64,000 nt of DNA from Candidatus Obscuribacterales bacterium (GTDB taxonomy: Bacteria > Cyanobacteriota > Vampirovibrionia > Obscuribacterales > Obscuribacteraceae), in contig JAIERK010000021.1 in NCBI GenBank assembly GCA_019746975.1, forward strand, positions 1-64,000. Reading direction: 5' to 3'. Shown piece by piece: positions 42,724 to 54,300 of this stretch (position 1 is its first letter; each line of letters opens with the position of its first letter). The notes beneath the pieces are model-generated. The model ran no database searches. It had not been told where the DNA came from and saw only the letters and a list, made by a program, of their open reading frames with translations. Both the position numbers and the translations under genes were made by a program.

Positions 42724-44928
42724 CTACTTACGGTGCGGAGCTCCATCAAGCGGTGCTAGCGAATTCAAAATTGGATCGGACCTATTGATTACAACCGAAG
42801 TCTTTGGATGAGCTTTCAGGAATGCCCTACGCGCATCGTTTGTGATGTTGGGGCACCTGGTTATATCAAGGACCTCCAGATTGCGACATTGACCGAGCTT
42901 CTCCAGCCCTTTGTCAGTGATTTTGTTTTGTGAGATATAGAGCAACGACAGCTTCGGCAGGTTACCCAATAACTCGAGATGATCGTCGTTGAGATCGAGG
43001 TTTGTCAATCGCACTTGATATAGATTCTTCATTTTCGCAACCACAGGAATCACCCTGTTGTCGAGGTAAGTCCCTGTCAAGTCGAGAAAGATCAGTCGCG
43101 GTGCGTTCTTCTGTAAATACTCGATACCGCTCAAGGTTACATTTTTTGCGTTGTAGAAGCTTAACGATCTGAGATCAGGTATTGTCGCAATACTCTCGAA
43201 AGCCCCGCTCGGTAGTTTCAAGACCGTCAAATCGAGAGACACCAGGTGCGGCAATTCGGCGAGTTTGTCCAACCCCTTCGCCGACATATCTGAAGCCAGA
43301 GATAAGTGTATTCCATTCAAGGATTTTAGTTTGGAGAGCGCGTCGAGTCCTTCGTCACTCAGCGCAGGCGTCTTCAGTCGAACACCTTTGACATTCCGAC
43401 CAACCAGGTAGCGAAACCCAACACCAGTAATGCTGTTGGGCACTTCTACATTAATGTGCCTGACGTCTTTCTCCTTACTCAAAGCCTTGAAGTCTTCGTC
43501 GCTTATCATAGGCGAACTCTGCCACCCCTCTGCGCCCATGAAGTCCAAACCGCGTCGCCACTTTTTCTCTTCAAGCTGCTCGAGCGCTTGTCGGAGCTCG
43601 GGAGCCGGGACAGCTGTTTTTTCGCTGATGGCACGATCGGAAGAAGAAAGATTTTGAAATATTATGGCACCAAGGGTGGTGAGCAGCACCAAAATCAGTG
43701 CGACGACGAGGGCACTCGCCATCGGCTTTTCCCTGGGCTCCTTTTGGAGAAAACTTCCTGTGAGCTCTGAATTGGAGCTGTAAGATTCAACGAGGGCACG
43801 CTTCACCGCATCCATACTTTGATATCGATCGCGGGGAGATTTTTGCAGACAAGTCAGTATAACTCTAGCGATCTTGTCGGAGAGAAATGAAACGTCAGGC
43901 AACGCCCGGTGGGCATGCAGAGAGAGGGTCTCGAGGGCGGTTTCGCCAACAAAAGGTGGACGTCCTGCAAATGCTTCATAAAAGATGCATCCAAAGGAAT
44001 AAATCTCCGACCGTGCGTCAAAGGGCTGACCTCCCGCCACATCAGGACTCATGTACGCGGGTGAACCGCAAAGTATTTCGCCCTGTTCGGAGCGCGTCTC
44101 ACATGTCAATGAGCCAACCCCGAAGTCGATGAGCCAGGCATTCGGACCCTCCTCGTCAAGTCGGACAATTATATTGCTGGGCTTCAAATCTCGATGGAAC
44201 ACACCCCGCTTGTGAGCATAAGACAATGCCTCGCAGATATGCTCAAATAAACAGACTACGTCCTCCTCAGGGAGGTCACCGGCTCTCTCCAATAGGTCGG
44301 CTAAATTTACTCCGTCGATGTAATCGAGCACCATATATGGAGACTTTCCATCTGTCACACCGAAGTCGAGGATTTTGACGATGCCGGGGTGGTTCAACTG
44401 GCTCGTCGCCCTGGCCTCGCGCTGAAACGAGATCAACTGCTCGTTACTGCGGAGGCTGAGAACCTTTACCGCAACTCTCTTGTTGAGCAATCGGTCTATA
44501 CAAAGATAGACTCTTCCCGATACGCCCTGCCCCAAACATTTCACAGGACCATAACGCTGGAGGGGGAAACTTCCTGAATCGACTTCCAACTCTTCCATCT
44601 CTTCGAGTTGGTCAACGAGGGAAGCTTCGGTTTCGACCGTCGCACCTTGCGGAGCTGGTAAATTTTCGGGCGATACTAGCTGCGGTGCATCACAAGAACA
44701 CAAATCAGCCCGAAAGATCCATTGAGTGAGTGTCCCGGATCTTCCTGATTCGACTCGCTTCCCGCAGGTCGCACACATTGGTATCGGCGCAACGGAGCCA
44801 CTCGTATCAGTCGCATCAGGTCGTCCACAATTGCAAATCAAAATCCACTGAGTAAGACTACCAGAACCACTTTTTTCAAGCGGCATCTGGCATTTAGGAC
44901 AGATCTCGGGATTTTTTAATTCGGACAT
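42724..44928 (-). CDS. Ser/Thr protein kinase with tandem cysteine ribbons and leucine-rich repeats (kinase 1)
   Basis: Membrane-anchored eukaryote-like kinase. In the longest frame (GTG 44946): two N-terminal cysteine ribbons (Cys16/19...38/40 and Cys58/61...83/85) each with a SLTQWI-like core; a Glu-rich linker; the kinase domain (about 132-395) with GQGVSG, Lys161 (AVKV), HRDLKPSN (Asp253), DFG (Asp274) and APE-like SPAYMSPD; one membrane helix (409-430); and an extracellular leucine-rich region of about 310 residues. The start at 44928 (Met7) is preferred for its AAAGAG site. Kinase 2 at 61.5 kb is a full paralog. Ligand sensing by the LRR is inferred. Confidence 0.92.
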   Translation of the reverse strand: MSELKNPEICPKCQMPLEKSGSGSLTQWILICNCGRPDATDTSGSVAPIPMCATCGKRVESGRSGTLTQWIFRADLCSCDAPQLVSPENLPAPQGATVETEASLVDQLEEMEELEVDSGSFPLQRYGPVKCLGQGVSGRVYLCIDRLLNKRVAVKVLSLRSNEQLISFQREARATSQLNHPGIVKILDFGVTDGKSPYMVLDYIDGVNLADLLERAGDLPEEDVVCLFEHICEALSYAHKRGVFHRDLKPSNIIVRLDEEGPNAWLIDFGVGSLTCETRSEQGEILCGSPAYMSPDVAGGQPFDARSEIYSFGCIFYEAFAGRPPFVGETALETLSLHAHRALPDVSFLSDKIARVILTCLQKSPRDRYQSMDAVKRALVESYSSNSELTGSFLQKEPREKPMASALVVALILVLLTTLGAIIFQNLSSSDRAISEKTAVPAPELRQALEQLEEKKWRRGLDFMGAEGWQSSPMISDEDFKALSKEKDVRHINVEVPNSITGVGFRYLVGRNVKGVRLKTPALSDEGLDALSKLKSLNGIHLSLASDMSAKGLDKLAELPHLVSLDLTVLKLPSGAFESIATIPDLRSLSFYNAKNVTLSGIEYLQKNAPRLIFLDLTGTYLDNRVIPVVAKMKNLYQVRLTNLDLNDDHLELLGNLPKLSLLYISQNKITDKGLEKLGQCRNLEVLDITRCPNITNDARRAFLKAHPKTSVVINRSDPILNSLAPLDGAPHRK

Positions 44929-45242
44929 TGAAGGCTCTTTTAACACCCCTCGAAGCGTTTTGCACGATCAGACCATCGATTTCAATGTTCCCCTTCTACA
45001 AGATAATAAGCTCACGCCCGTGAAGCACTGCAAGTAGACACCGCATTCAAAAGTCTAAATTGCTAACTTCCAGACTCTAAAAGGTTTTTCGCCAAAACAA
45101 TGTTATCCGAGACAACCGTAACCGCAGGTCATACATAGCTTTGGTCGCCTTCCGGGTTGACGAAGAAACATTTAAGCAGGACATCGCTGATTGAAAGTCG
45201 CCGTCAATTTCGTTAGATTAGCCGACGATCTTGATGCACTGA
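44929..45242. other. Divergent promoter gap
   Basis: Between kinase 1 and the TonB-like gene, which point away from each other. No gene, repeat or hairpin that I can support; it must hold both promoters. Confidence 0.35.
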
Positions 45243-46058
45243 ATGAAGATGAAACCAAGTGACAATCTACCCGACAGTTTTCAGGCGCGGCGCTATCGCC
45301 CCGGGACTGTCGATGCCGATTCAGTTACAGCAACAATCAGCAGCGATCAGCTTCTGATCCGTCACGACGACGGTAGCAGTTTTACTTTTGAGCTGGAACA
45401 GCTCGATGTCAAGCTAGGCGGAGCCAACGGCGATCGCATCGTCTTTTCAGATGCTACGACTGGCGATACCATCGTCGTAAGGGACATAACTGTTTTAAAG
45501 GCGTTGAAACAGACTTCCAGAGGCAAACAGCTCCAGAAGCAAGTTTCGAAGATAAGGTCAACCCAAAGTTTTCAAAAGGTTCAGCAAATTTTTGCGATGA
45601 TTGGTGTTGTCTTCATGTGCTTAATGTATGGTGGGTGCGTTTTTATTGGAATGGTGCTGGAGCCTATCCGAAAAATGTCCGAGTCAAACACGGACAAAAC
45701 CGACGTGAAATCGAGCACCAATAACGAGGCCGACCAAGTAGACCAACTAAGCGAGGACCAACGAGCGCAGATTGAAGTGAATTATCAGCGAAGCGTGAAA
45801 GGCGTCATAATGAGGGCGTGGAAACTGCCGGCAGACAATTCGAAAACCAACGCGATAGTGGTGCGAACGAAGATAGATGGAAATGGCATTGTCAAATCAT
45901 TCAGTGTCTCAGAATCTTCTGGCGATGTGGACCTGGACAATTCTGCCGTACAGGCGGTGAAAGCGGCGTCGCCACTACCTGTACCACCAAGATTTTGGCC
46001 TAGACCAGTCGAGATCGAAGTTGTGTTGAACCCAGCTGAAAAACAACGGTACAAATAG
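45243..46058 (+). CDS. TonB-C-like membrane protein
   Basis: 271 residues. An N-terminal strand domain (about 17-85: YRPGTVDADSVTATISSDQLLIRH...), a membrane helix (117-139), a polar Asp/Gln linker, and a C-terminal TonB/TolA-type domain (about 180-262) with VRTKIDGNGIVKSFSVSESS, LDNSAVQAVKAASPLPVPP. The helix is central, not N-terminal as in TonB, so the first domain is cytosolic and the last one periplasmic. It might transmit energy or a signal across the envelope; the partner is unknown. No clear ribosome site is visible. Confidence 0.78.
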   Translation: MKMKPSDNLPDSFQARRYRPGTVDADSVTATISSDQLLIRHDDGSSFTFELEQLDVKLGGANGDRIVFSDATTGDTIVVRDITVLKALKQTSRGKQLQKQVSKIRSTQSFQKVQQIFAMIGVVFMCLMYGGCVFIGMVLEPIRKMSESNTDKTDVKSSTNNEADQVDQLSEDQRAQIEVNYQRSVKGVIMRAWKLPADNSKTNAIVVRTKIDGNGIVKSFSVSESSGDVDLDNSAVQAVKAASPLPVPPRFWPRPVEIEVVLNPAEKQRYK

Positions 46059-46204
46059 TCCGGGCTTGATTGGCACGTCCTTTGCAGGTTATTTGACGAA
46101 CGCACAGTTGTCATGCAGAGGATTTTTCGTCGTGGGGAGGGTATTCAACAATAAGAGCATAAGGGCTGGAGTCATGATTTACCTCTTTTTTGAGTACCAA
46201 AGCA

Positions 46205-49200
46205 ATGTCATTCGAGGCTGATAACGAACAGAAAGCGGCGCTCCAGCAACTGGAGAAGGGAAAGCTAGATTTTTCGAACGGAAATTTTGCGGCGGCTGAA
46301 CCAGCGCTTCGAGACGCACTCTCGAAACTAGGTAAACCGGATGCAATGGCAAGTTGCGTCGAGTGTCTCACCGAAATTTATTCGTCCTGGGGAAAGTTCA
46401 GCGAAGCAGTCCAGCTCAATCAAGAGCTGATTGACGCGACCGCGCCGATGCCGGGAGATCACGCTGATTCAATTGGTCGCTCGCTCCAAAGAATTGCCAC
46501 CATAAATCACAAGCTTGGCAAGACGGAACAAGCTCAGGAATTTATGAATAAGGCTAGTGGTGTCAAGGCTCGCAAGATTAGTCCATCCAGCGTGGTGACG
46601 GGATCTGCGTCCTCGCCGTCAGGCTTTTCACCCGGGTTACCGCCTCCGCCGCCTCCTCCGGGGTTCACGCCTACAGGGCAAGCTCCGCCACCACCTCCTC
46701 CCGGCGGTTTCGGACAGGGTCCGCCTCCTAATTTCGGGCAAGCGCCTCCTCCTCCTCCTCCTCCCGGCGGTTTCGGACAAGGGCCACCGCCGCCACCTCC
46801 TCCTGGTGATTTCGGGCTAGGACCACCACCTTCTCCGCCCGGTGGTTTCGGACAAGGACCGCCGCCACCTCCTCCCAGTAGTTTCGGACAAGAACTACTA
46901 CCGCCACCTCCTCCCGGCGGTCTCGGGCAAGGACCACCGCCACCTCCTCCCGGTGGTTTCGGACAAGAACTACTACCTCCACCTCCTCCCGGCGGTCTCG
47001 GGCAAGGACCACCACCACCTCCTCCTGTTGGTTTCGGCCAAGAACTACCTCCACCTCCTCCTGGAGCAGGACAAGCACTCTCATTAGGTGAAACGGGCGA
47101 ATGGGTACGACCCGCGCAGGTCAGAGGGGCAGCAACGAGTCAACCAAATGATGGTCAATCCGGCGAGTGGAAGCATCTACCGAACAATCAACAATCGCCA
47201 CATCAGTGGGAAGACGGTCAGACTGGAGAATGGGGCAAACCCATGGCAGCACCGAGTCAGATTTCAGAAGATGACGAATGGAATCGCCTCGAGCCGACTC
47301 CAGAGGCGCCGCCACCAATGCCGCAGGCTACGCCTGACCCTGCGCAATGGCAAGACGAAGCTACAGGAGAGTGGGTGAAACCTACGCTTCCCGGTTCATC
47401 TTCGGCCGCTCAATGGCAGGACGGTGAAACAGGCGAGTGGAACAAGCCACCAATGCCACCAGCTCCACCAATGCCAGCACCAACCGACGGGGCGCAATGG
47501 CAAGATGGTCAAACTGGTGAGTGGAGCAGGCCGATACCTAGCGCTATCACCACACAAGCCGGTCCCCCATTACCGGCACCATCGCAAACGACACCAGAAT
47601 GGAACGATGGTCAAACTGGCGAGTGGAGCAAACCGCAAATTCCGCAAGAAGAGTCGTTAATGCCTCAGGATTCCCCGGCAGAAAGTGCCAACGTTAACCC
47701 AGCTCCGGCTTATTCTCTTCACCGGCCAGCCGTTCCGGCACCTCGTCCCTCGGGTGGCAACAGACCGACAAGTTTTGAGGTCGTTGGTCAGGTCACCAAC
47801 GATGGTCCGGCATCATATAGCCCGCCAGAGAAAAAACAACGCATACCGAAAATTAATCGTAGTGTCGGCGATGCCTTCGATAGAGGACCTAGCATCCCCA
47901 ACCAACAAGATTCCGAAGATCCAAACTTCATGTCCCCCTTGCAAGAGGTGAGCACCAAGGCCATCCATGCCGTGGCATCCACCATGTTAGGCGGCTCATC
48001 AAAGAAGCTGGATGCGCCTACGGCTCCAGGCTTGACCGACGCGCTTGAGGGACTCGTGAATAGCGCCCGCGATCTGATGGATGGCAGAAAGGCCGGTAGA
48101 CCTACAGCAGATTTCCGGCAACAACAGGGGAGCGATTCACCGCCTGCAATATCATCCGAAGCTGCGGGCTCCGACTTTGCACCGTCCGGCGAACAAGGCG
48201 AAAGTGGCTCGAGTAGCGAGTCGCAAGCTGACAACAATCCGAGAATTCGAACTAACGCTTCACGAGACATGGAATCAGGTCCTCCCGCAGGTCCAAACCC
48301 ATTGCAAAAGCTAGGCGATTTGATGCAGTGGGCGGTTTCAGCAAAAGGTTCTCCCGATCAACCGGTTGTTAGCAGTGAGCAGAGAGCGGCCTTTACAGTA
48401 AATGCAATTGCCCTTGCCATCGGAATCGGTGTCCTGACCTTCATCGGACTGTATCTTTTTCTGCCTCGATCAGTCACAGCCGAAGAAGCATACCTCTCAA
48501 TACCACACAAGTATTCGTCGGCCGATAAGACAAAACTGTTCTCTGTGACTAGCACCAATTCCATGGAGTACATCGCTGAGAATCAAACAGTCAAGAGCAA
48601 TTTCAGATTCTACCTGGACGATTGGCGGGACGCCTTCGATATGGCAGTCGGAGCGCTGATCTCAAAACAAGCTTCGTTCTATAAAACCGAAGACGGTATC
48701 GTCGATCAGGACGGCAATACACTGTATCTCGCAGAAGGTCCCGAATCGAAGCTCATGAAATCGGTTGATCTGGTGAGGCAGTATGCGACCACATGTTACT
48801 CAAAGAAAAAGAGATATCCGGATCGCCCAGATCGAATGCGAACGACATTCCAACTTTCATACAAGAACCCGTACGAAAAGACGAATGAGGTGCCTTCGTT
48901 CCAACAGATCCAGGTTGGGGAAGGCAAATCTCCCGTGGATGACGACAAAGCTCGCGCGCACTTGTTCAACTCACTAGCTGCGGGCGAAGCCTGGGAAGGA
49001 GCTCCTGAAGGACATCCTGGAATGATTCGCTGCGCGGCGATTAACTTCCTGAATCCGAGAGGTGACACCAGAGGTTTCGTAATACAAGCGTTGGGACAAG
49101 ACGGAAAGGCACTGAGCGGCAATCGACCGGATCAAGCCTACTTTTACTCCGCCGAAGAAGGCGAAGATTATGAGATTAGCAAAGCTCAACCACCCTTTGC

Positions 49201-49435
49201 AGGGCAGACCATGCGTCCTCCATGCGTTTGGCTGTTTATGTACAAACTCAGCCCAAGCACGCTTTTCATGATCCAGTCCGGACCAGTCATGTTTAGCGCA
49301 ATCCTCGCTGTAATATTCCTCACCATCGGAATGTCGATGCCGACAGGCCGTTCTCGCAACATAGTCCTTGCGCTTTTCGGCGTTGCAGCTCTCATTGGCA
49401 TACTGTTCCTGGTGAGCAAAGCATTACCGTTCTAG
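46205..49435 (+). CDS. Multi-region envelope protein with polyproline and GEW repeats
   Basis: About 1076 residues from ATG 46205; an in-frame TTG (46190) would add five. Order: TPR-like helices (about 10-125); a proline/glycine repeat block (about 145-295) with PPPPPPGGFGQG-like units; seven or eight copies of a W(Q/N)DGQTGEWxKP motif (about 300-485); a disordered Pro/Ser region; a membrane helix (about 732-755); an exported domain of about 270 residues; and two C-terminal helices (about 1027-1076). I do not recognise a family. The repeats look like binding sites for an SH3/WW-type or WxxP-reading partner. A tethered scaffold is likely. It follows the TonB-like gene by about 146 bp. Confidence 0.8.
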   Translation: MSFEADNEQKAALQQLEKGKLDFSNGNFAAAEPALRDALSKLGKPDAMASCVECLTEIYSSWGKFSEAVQLNQELIDATAPMPGDHADSIGRSLQRIATINHKLGKTEQAQEFMNKASGVKARKISPSSVVTGSASSPSGFSPGLPPPPPPPGFTPTGQAPPPPPPGGFGQGPPPNFGQAPPPPPPPGGFGQGPPPPPPPGDFGLGPPPSPPGGFGQGPPPPPPSSFGQELLPPPPPGGLGQGPPPPPPGGFGQELLPPPPPGGLGQGPPPPPPVGFGQELPPPPPGAGQALSLGETGEWVRPAQVRGAATSQPNDGQSGEWKHLPNNQQSPHQWEDGQTGEWGKPMAAPSQISEDDEWNRLEPTPEAPPPMPQATPDPAQWQDEATGEWVKPTLPGSSSAAQWQDGETGEWNKPPMPPAPPMPAPTDGAQWQDGQTGEWSRPIPSAITTQAGPPLPAPSQTTPEWNDGQTGEWSKPQIPQEESLMPQDSPAESANVNPAPAYSLHRPAVPAPRPSGGNRPTSFEVVGQVTNDGPASYSPPEKKQRIPKINRSVGDAFDRGPSIPNQQDSEDPNFMSPLQEVSTKAIHAVASTMLGGSSKKLDAPTAPGLTDALEGLVNSARDLMDGRKAGRPTADFRQQQGSDSPPAISSEAAGSDFAPSGEQGESGSSSESQADNNPRIRTNASRDMESGPPAGPNPLQKLGDLMQWAVSAKGSPDQPVVSSEQRAAFTVNAIALAIGIGVLTFIGLYLFLPRSVTAEEAYLSIPHKYSSADKTKLFSVTSTNSMEYIAENQTVKSNFRFYLDDWRDAFDMAVGALISKQASFYKTEDGIVDQDGNTLYLAEGPESKLMKSVDLVRQYATTCYSKKKRYPDRPDRMRTTFQLSYKNPYEKTNEVPSFQQIQVGEGKSPVDDDKARAHLFNSLAAGEAWEGAPEGHPGMIRCAAINFLNPRGDTRGFVIQALGQDGKALSGNRPDQAYFYSAEEGEDYEISKAQPPFAGQTMRPPCVWLFMYKLSPSTLFMIQSGPVMFSAILAVIFLTIGMSMPTGRSRNIVLALFGVAALIGILFLVSKALPF
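46640..47075 (+). repeat. Polyproline/glycine coding tandem repeat
   Basis: Inside the 46.2-49.4 kb gene. Units of about 45-60 bases encode 4-8 prolines followed by G-G-(F/L)-G-Q-(G/E), with about ten copies. The near-identical DNA (CCTCCTCCCGG.GGTTTCGG) shows recent expansion and makes this part prone to slippage or assembly error. Confidence 0.8.
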
Positions 49436-49757
49436 CACTTCCATCGAGAGAACGCCAGCAGAGAGTAGCCAGGAGTCAAAACAACCTGGCGAAGTGGCAC
49501 GGCTCAATGCAACAGCTAAGTCTCTATGTATAAAACTGAGTGCTGGACACGTGCGCACAGAAACTCATTACGTGGAACGAAAGAGCTTTGGAACGGCACA
49601 TTGGGGGTGTACGCGTCCACAGCAAACAAACCTACCGCGAATAGGTCTTAGCGAAGCCGTGCTGAAGGCGCATTCAACCGGAGCACCAATGATGGACAAA
49701 TTGACTGTGCTTCATGGTATCAAGAAATAAATACTGGATCGCACCAACGAAAAATCA
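49436..49757. other. Gene-free gap
   Basis: Convergent space between the repeat-rich envelope gene and rmuC. A 78-codon plus-strand frame (49494-49730) has no ribosome site or clear pattern and is not called. No terminator of classic form seen. Confidence 0.35.
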
Positions 49758-51293
49758 CTATTCTGCGGCAATTGTGATTGGTAGGCGCTCTAAACTCTGA
49801 ACCAAGCGAAGCGGCTGCTCCTGACACTCGAGTTGAACGATCTCCTGTCCGTCACTGACTCCTAGCTCTTGGAATTTTCTGGCCGTGACAAGGACCCTAG
49901 TCTCCATCGATCCGACCGCCTTGTTGTAGGCATCCACTGTCTTGTCGAGACCTTTCCGAATATCAGCAAAATGGTTAGCCATCACCCTGATGCGATCGTA
50001 CAAAGTCTTACCGAGCTGGCTAATGGCCTGCGCATTTTCGGCAAGCCTTTCCTGCTTCCATCCATACGCGACAGCACGCAGCAACCCTATAAGAGTCGTT
50101 GGAGTTGCCAGTATGACTCGCTGCTCCACACCTACTTCAATCAAGGCTGGATCCTGCTCCAAAGCCGCACTGAAGAAAGTCTCTCCTGGCAAGAACAAGA
50201 CTACAAACTCCGGAGAAGCGTCAAATTGATCCCAATAGGCTTTACTGGAGAGCTTCGACAGATGAACTCGAATTTGACGAGCGTGGTCCTTCAGACAAGC
50301 CACTCTTGTCTCATCATCCCGCGCCTCTAGTGCGTCCAGATAAGATTGCAGTGGGGCCTTGGAATCAACGATGATCGTCTTTTTCCCTGGTAAGCGCACA
50401 AGCATATCCGGTCGAATGACGGAATCCTCAGTAGCAATCGTCATCTGCTGGAAGAAGTCGCAGTGCTCCAACATGCCGGCCATCTCCACGACACGCTTAA
50501 GTTGAATTTCGCCCCACCGCCCCCTCACGCTTGGTGCACGCAATGCCCGAACAAGATTCTGCGTCTCCTGTTGGAGATTGGTCTGACCGTTAGCGAGAGC
50601 ACTGATCTGCTCTTTCAATCCGGAATAAGCATTGATGCGTTCTTTCTCTAAATCTTGGATTTTGCTGTCAACATTGACGAGAGATTCCTTCAATGGCTTA
50701 ACCAGCTCGTCGATCGATTTCTGTCTTTGCTCAAGATCTGTCTTTGCGCCTTCTTGAAACTTCTCCAGGTGGGTCTTTGCAAGATCTAGAAAGGCCTGGT
50801 TGTTAGATTTGAGCGCCTGCGACGACAGCGCTTGAAACGACTCTGCCAGCTGTCTCTGAGCTTTATCGAGGAGCTGTAACTTCTCCTCTGCCGATTGGCG
50901 TTCGTTCTCTCGTGCGGTCTCCAGGACAGAAATCTTCTGCCTGAGGTTCAAAACTTCTGACGATAAACTGTCGAGTCGCTCCTGCCGAGCCTTAACCTCG
51001 GCCTGTAGTGAAACGATTTGCTGATTTCGCTCATCGGCAGCAGCCAGCAACGCTTGCACATTGGAAAGCTTCTGCATGTAGTCCTGGAGCTGCTCTTGAG
51101 TTTGTCCAGACAATTTTTTCTGATCTTCCAAACTCTTTTCGCGATCTTCCAAGCGAGACCTGATTGCCGCGAGCTCGCTCTTGAGAGTGCTGGTTGCCCT
51201 CTCCATCTGAGATGCAGCCTGGCTCTTCGAGAACAACCAGACAACCAACGCACCGATAGCTAGACCGCAGATTAAGAAAGCGATGTTTTCCAT
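49758..51293 (-). CDS. rmuC: RmuC family DNA recombination protein
   Basis: 511 residues. An N-terminal membrane helix (about 3-20), a long coiled coil (about 25-220) and the conserved C-terminal nuclease-like core ([58 protein letters not shown]). RmuC limits recombination at inverted repeats and is predicted to be a PD-(D/E)XK-type nuclease. AGAGGATTT precedes the ATG. It starts only 12 bp after the nuclease-helicase gene, so both are very probably one operon. A link to genome or phage-DNA processing is inferred. Confidence 0.93.
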   Translation of the reverse strand: MENIAFLICGLAIGALVVWLFSKSQAASQMERATSTLKSELAAIRSRLEDREKSLEDQKKLSGQTQEQLQDYMQKLSNVQALLAAADERNQQIVSLQAEVKARQERLDSLSSEVLNLRQKISVLETARENERQSAEEKLQLLDKAQRQLAESFQALSSQALKSNNQAFLDLAKTHLEKFQEGAKTDLEQRQKSIDELVKPLKESLVNVDSKIQDLEKERINAYSGLKEQISALANGQTNLQQETQNLVRALRAPSVRGRWGEIQLKRVVEMAGMLEHCDFFQQMTIATEDSVIRPDMLVRLPGKKTIIVDSKAPLQSYLDALEARDDETRVACLKDHARQIRVHLSKLSSKAYWDQFDASPEFVVLFLPGETFFSAALEQDPALIEVGVEQRVILATPTTLIGLLRAVAYGWKQERLAENAQAISQLGKTLYDRIRVMANHFADIRKGLDKTVDAYNKAVGSMETRVLVTARKFQELGVSDGQEIVQLECQEQPLRLVQSLERLPITIAAE

Positions 51294-51305
51294 AAATCCT
51301 CTAAC

Positions 51306-54300
51306 TCATGCCGACCGACGCCATTCGGACACGCCGCGCTCAGCCTGGGGAACCTTTGTGCCGGCCTCAACAATCTGACAAAAGAAGTTGATGAGAACCA
51401 TCTGATCGACTGACGAAAAGTGGGTGGACAGCAATGCTGGATTTCCAATGATAAATGCGAGAGTCTTTGCTCTCGAGATCGCAACATTCAAGCGGCTCCG
51501 GCTAAACAGGAATTCAAGTCCCCTGGGTGAACTGCTGCCTTCGCTCGCGCACATTGACAGTATCACAATCGGTGCCTCCTGTCCTTGAAACTTATCGACA
51601 GACGCAACACGAACAGCAGATATGCGAGATGATATTTTTCGAGCCTGCATGTTATATGGTGCGACAATAAGAATATCGTTCAGATCGATAGACTTGAGAG
51701 TTCCAGATTTGTCTGCGACCTCACACATGAGAAGATCGTTAATAAGACCTTCGATTGCATCGACTTCCTGTTCGCTTGATTGGCTATTGCCTGAGTGCTC
51801 GACTGGATGCCAGACAATACCGGCTCGCTTTTCAAATCTTGAAGAGAGGTCGGCCGGAGGGTACAGAATCTGATTATGAGTGTCGGCGGACGAGACTAGC
51901 CTCCCATCGTAGACGGCCAAAGAGATCAGCTCACAAATATCTGGATGCATTCTTCTAGTTGTCCCAAGAAACACTCCCATGTCTTCCTGAATGGTGGCAC
52001 GACCCTCGAGCAAATATTCGAGGGAAGACTGGCCGCAGTCACCAGGGTGAGAACCAGCAATTGGCTGCTCAAGCTGCATTTGATCGCCAAGCAATACGAG
52101 ATTGTCGGTACACGGACTCATCGCTGTAAGATTGGCAAGTGAAACCTGACCAGCCTCATCAATGAAAAGATAGTCAAAAAATCCAACAGCTTCTTCTCGA
52201 CTGAAGAGCCATGCGGTCCCGGCGACCACGTTGTACTCCTCATGGTCTGACTTCTTAAAGAAAATACCCGAGTCTTTGATACTCTCAATTTTGAGGCCAT
52301 CGAACTCGGCACCCTTGGCTGCACTTCCGATTTTGACAGCTTTGAAGCGCCCTCCAGCAGAGGACATTAGCTGTCCAAGTTGTATCAGCAGATTATCGAT
52401 CGCCTTGTGCGAATTGGAAGTTATTCCAACCGTCTTACCTTGCTTCAAGAGCTCGGCAATGCAACGAGTAGCTGTGTAAGTCTTACCACTTCCGGGCGGT
52501 CCTTGAATGCATAACGCTGAACTTTGCATTTTGCTAATTGCCTGTGCAACGTCTTGTGCCGAATCCGAGACGGCAACCGGTGAACCAGCAAACCGTCCCT
52601 TAATGCGGGGCGACCGGCGATAAAGGAGGTCGGATAGACATTGAGGTAGAGCACGATTAGCGTGCCACCGCTGGCAAACTCGAAAAATTGAATCGGAGAT
52701 CGTGCGACTATCTACAAACTCATCCGCGACAAGCGCAATTTCATCAGCTGGAGGCTCCTTTGTCGGACCCAGAACTATAGTGGCGATCCCTTTGCTTCGA
52801 TCGAGCGAAGCAAGTCTAACGCGAGTTAAATCGGTCGAGACGTAGCACTGTTGGCCGGACTCCAACTTGGTGTCTTGATTTGGGTCGAACGTATATTCAT
52901 ACCCCAGGGAGCGTCGAGTCGGCTCTGGAGCTCGCCCCGAACGCTTCAGACCGGACAGGCAGTCCAAGTCATTATGAAGCTCTTCTATAGACATTTTCTG
53001 TCTATCGAAAAGTCGCCACCACTTCGGCTTGTCTTCTCTGCGATGGAACTCCAGAAGACCAGCTAGAAGCTCATAGACACGCCTTGTCTCAGCATCATCG
53101 ATGAACTCCGCTGCAGAGAACATTTCCTCGGCGAGAATCTGCGATTCGCGCAGCATCGGCACCGCCGGTGGGGTCTGTACCAACTTGCCTGCATAAACAA
53201 TGTTGCTCTCCGCCTGCCTGAGCCACAACCATTCTGCCAACTGCAAGGTCGACACGCAGTCTTCTTCGTTGTAGTCGCGAATCTCCTTCAAGATCGCAGA
53301 GTCTTCCCAGACCGGTCCGTCCTGGACTTCCAACCAGCGCTCGTAGAAGACGACCGAATCAGTTGCTTTGGAGACAGTACCACTACGCTTCTCCCGATAT
53401 AAATGTTCGACATATTTGATGGAATAGGATGGCTCCCCAACCCGGACTCCCTGCCTAACGACCTGATAAAGATCAACGAAAACTTCATTTCGAAGCAACT
53501 GATCTACTTCGTCCGCCATGATTCCGTGGCGACCAGCCAATCTCCGCACGGCTGAGACTTCATACGAGGCGTAATGATAAATGTGCATAGTCGAATCTTG
53601 CATCCAACGGCTATAAATCCAGGTGATAAACTCCCGAAAAGCCTGCTTCTCTTGAACCCTGTCGTGAGCCCACCAGTCCTTGAAAATTTGCCCAGTCGGC
53701 TCGGTCAGTATCGCACCAAACAGGTACTCCAAGCCTCCTTCTACGTGCGGATAACCTTCCATGTCGAAGAAAACATCGCTTCTCGATCGCGGAGGAAGTA
53801 TCGTCAGGCCTCGGCCATCAACGGAAGGTAACATCTCGTAGCACGTCCTGCCCTCTGTCCGAGATTGAATTTGCAGACGAGCCTGTCCTCGCAATTTTTC
53901 GAATGTTTCCTCCGCTATTTTTATGTCTGCGGAGAATTGAGCTCCCGACAACATCGTCATCGTCGTGATACCAGACTTTTGTAGACGACGTGCTTGACTC
54001 ATCGTGATATTTGCTACTCGAGAAAGATCATCTCGCTCGTCGAGAATCCGCTCTGAGTAGCTAGTCCAGCGACTGTAAGATCCGGCACTACAATCGAGGG
54101 GAGGATTGTCTCTGCGAAACTCGGTCTGAAACTGCAGAAAAGACTTCTTAATTTGCTGATAGAGTGCGAAGAAATCGCGCGTACGAAATGTCCTCTGACT
54201 GAAATCGCCAAGAACTATACAAACCGTCGGCGGAAGTAGACTCTGAATTTCCTCCATCATCTCTGCGTAACAACAGAGTTGGATAGCGAAGTACGGCTTA

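Noticed and set aside
46728-47084. 118-codon minus-strand frame with Val/Glu repeats
   Set aside because: It is the antisense of the polyproline repeat of the plus-strand gene.
49494-49730. 78-codon plus-strand frame
   Set aside because: No ribosome site, no family pattern, odd composition; treated as chance.
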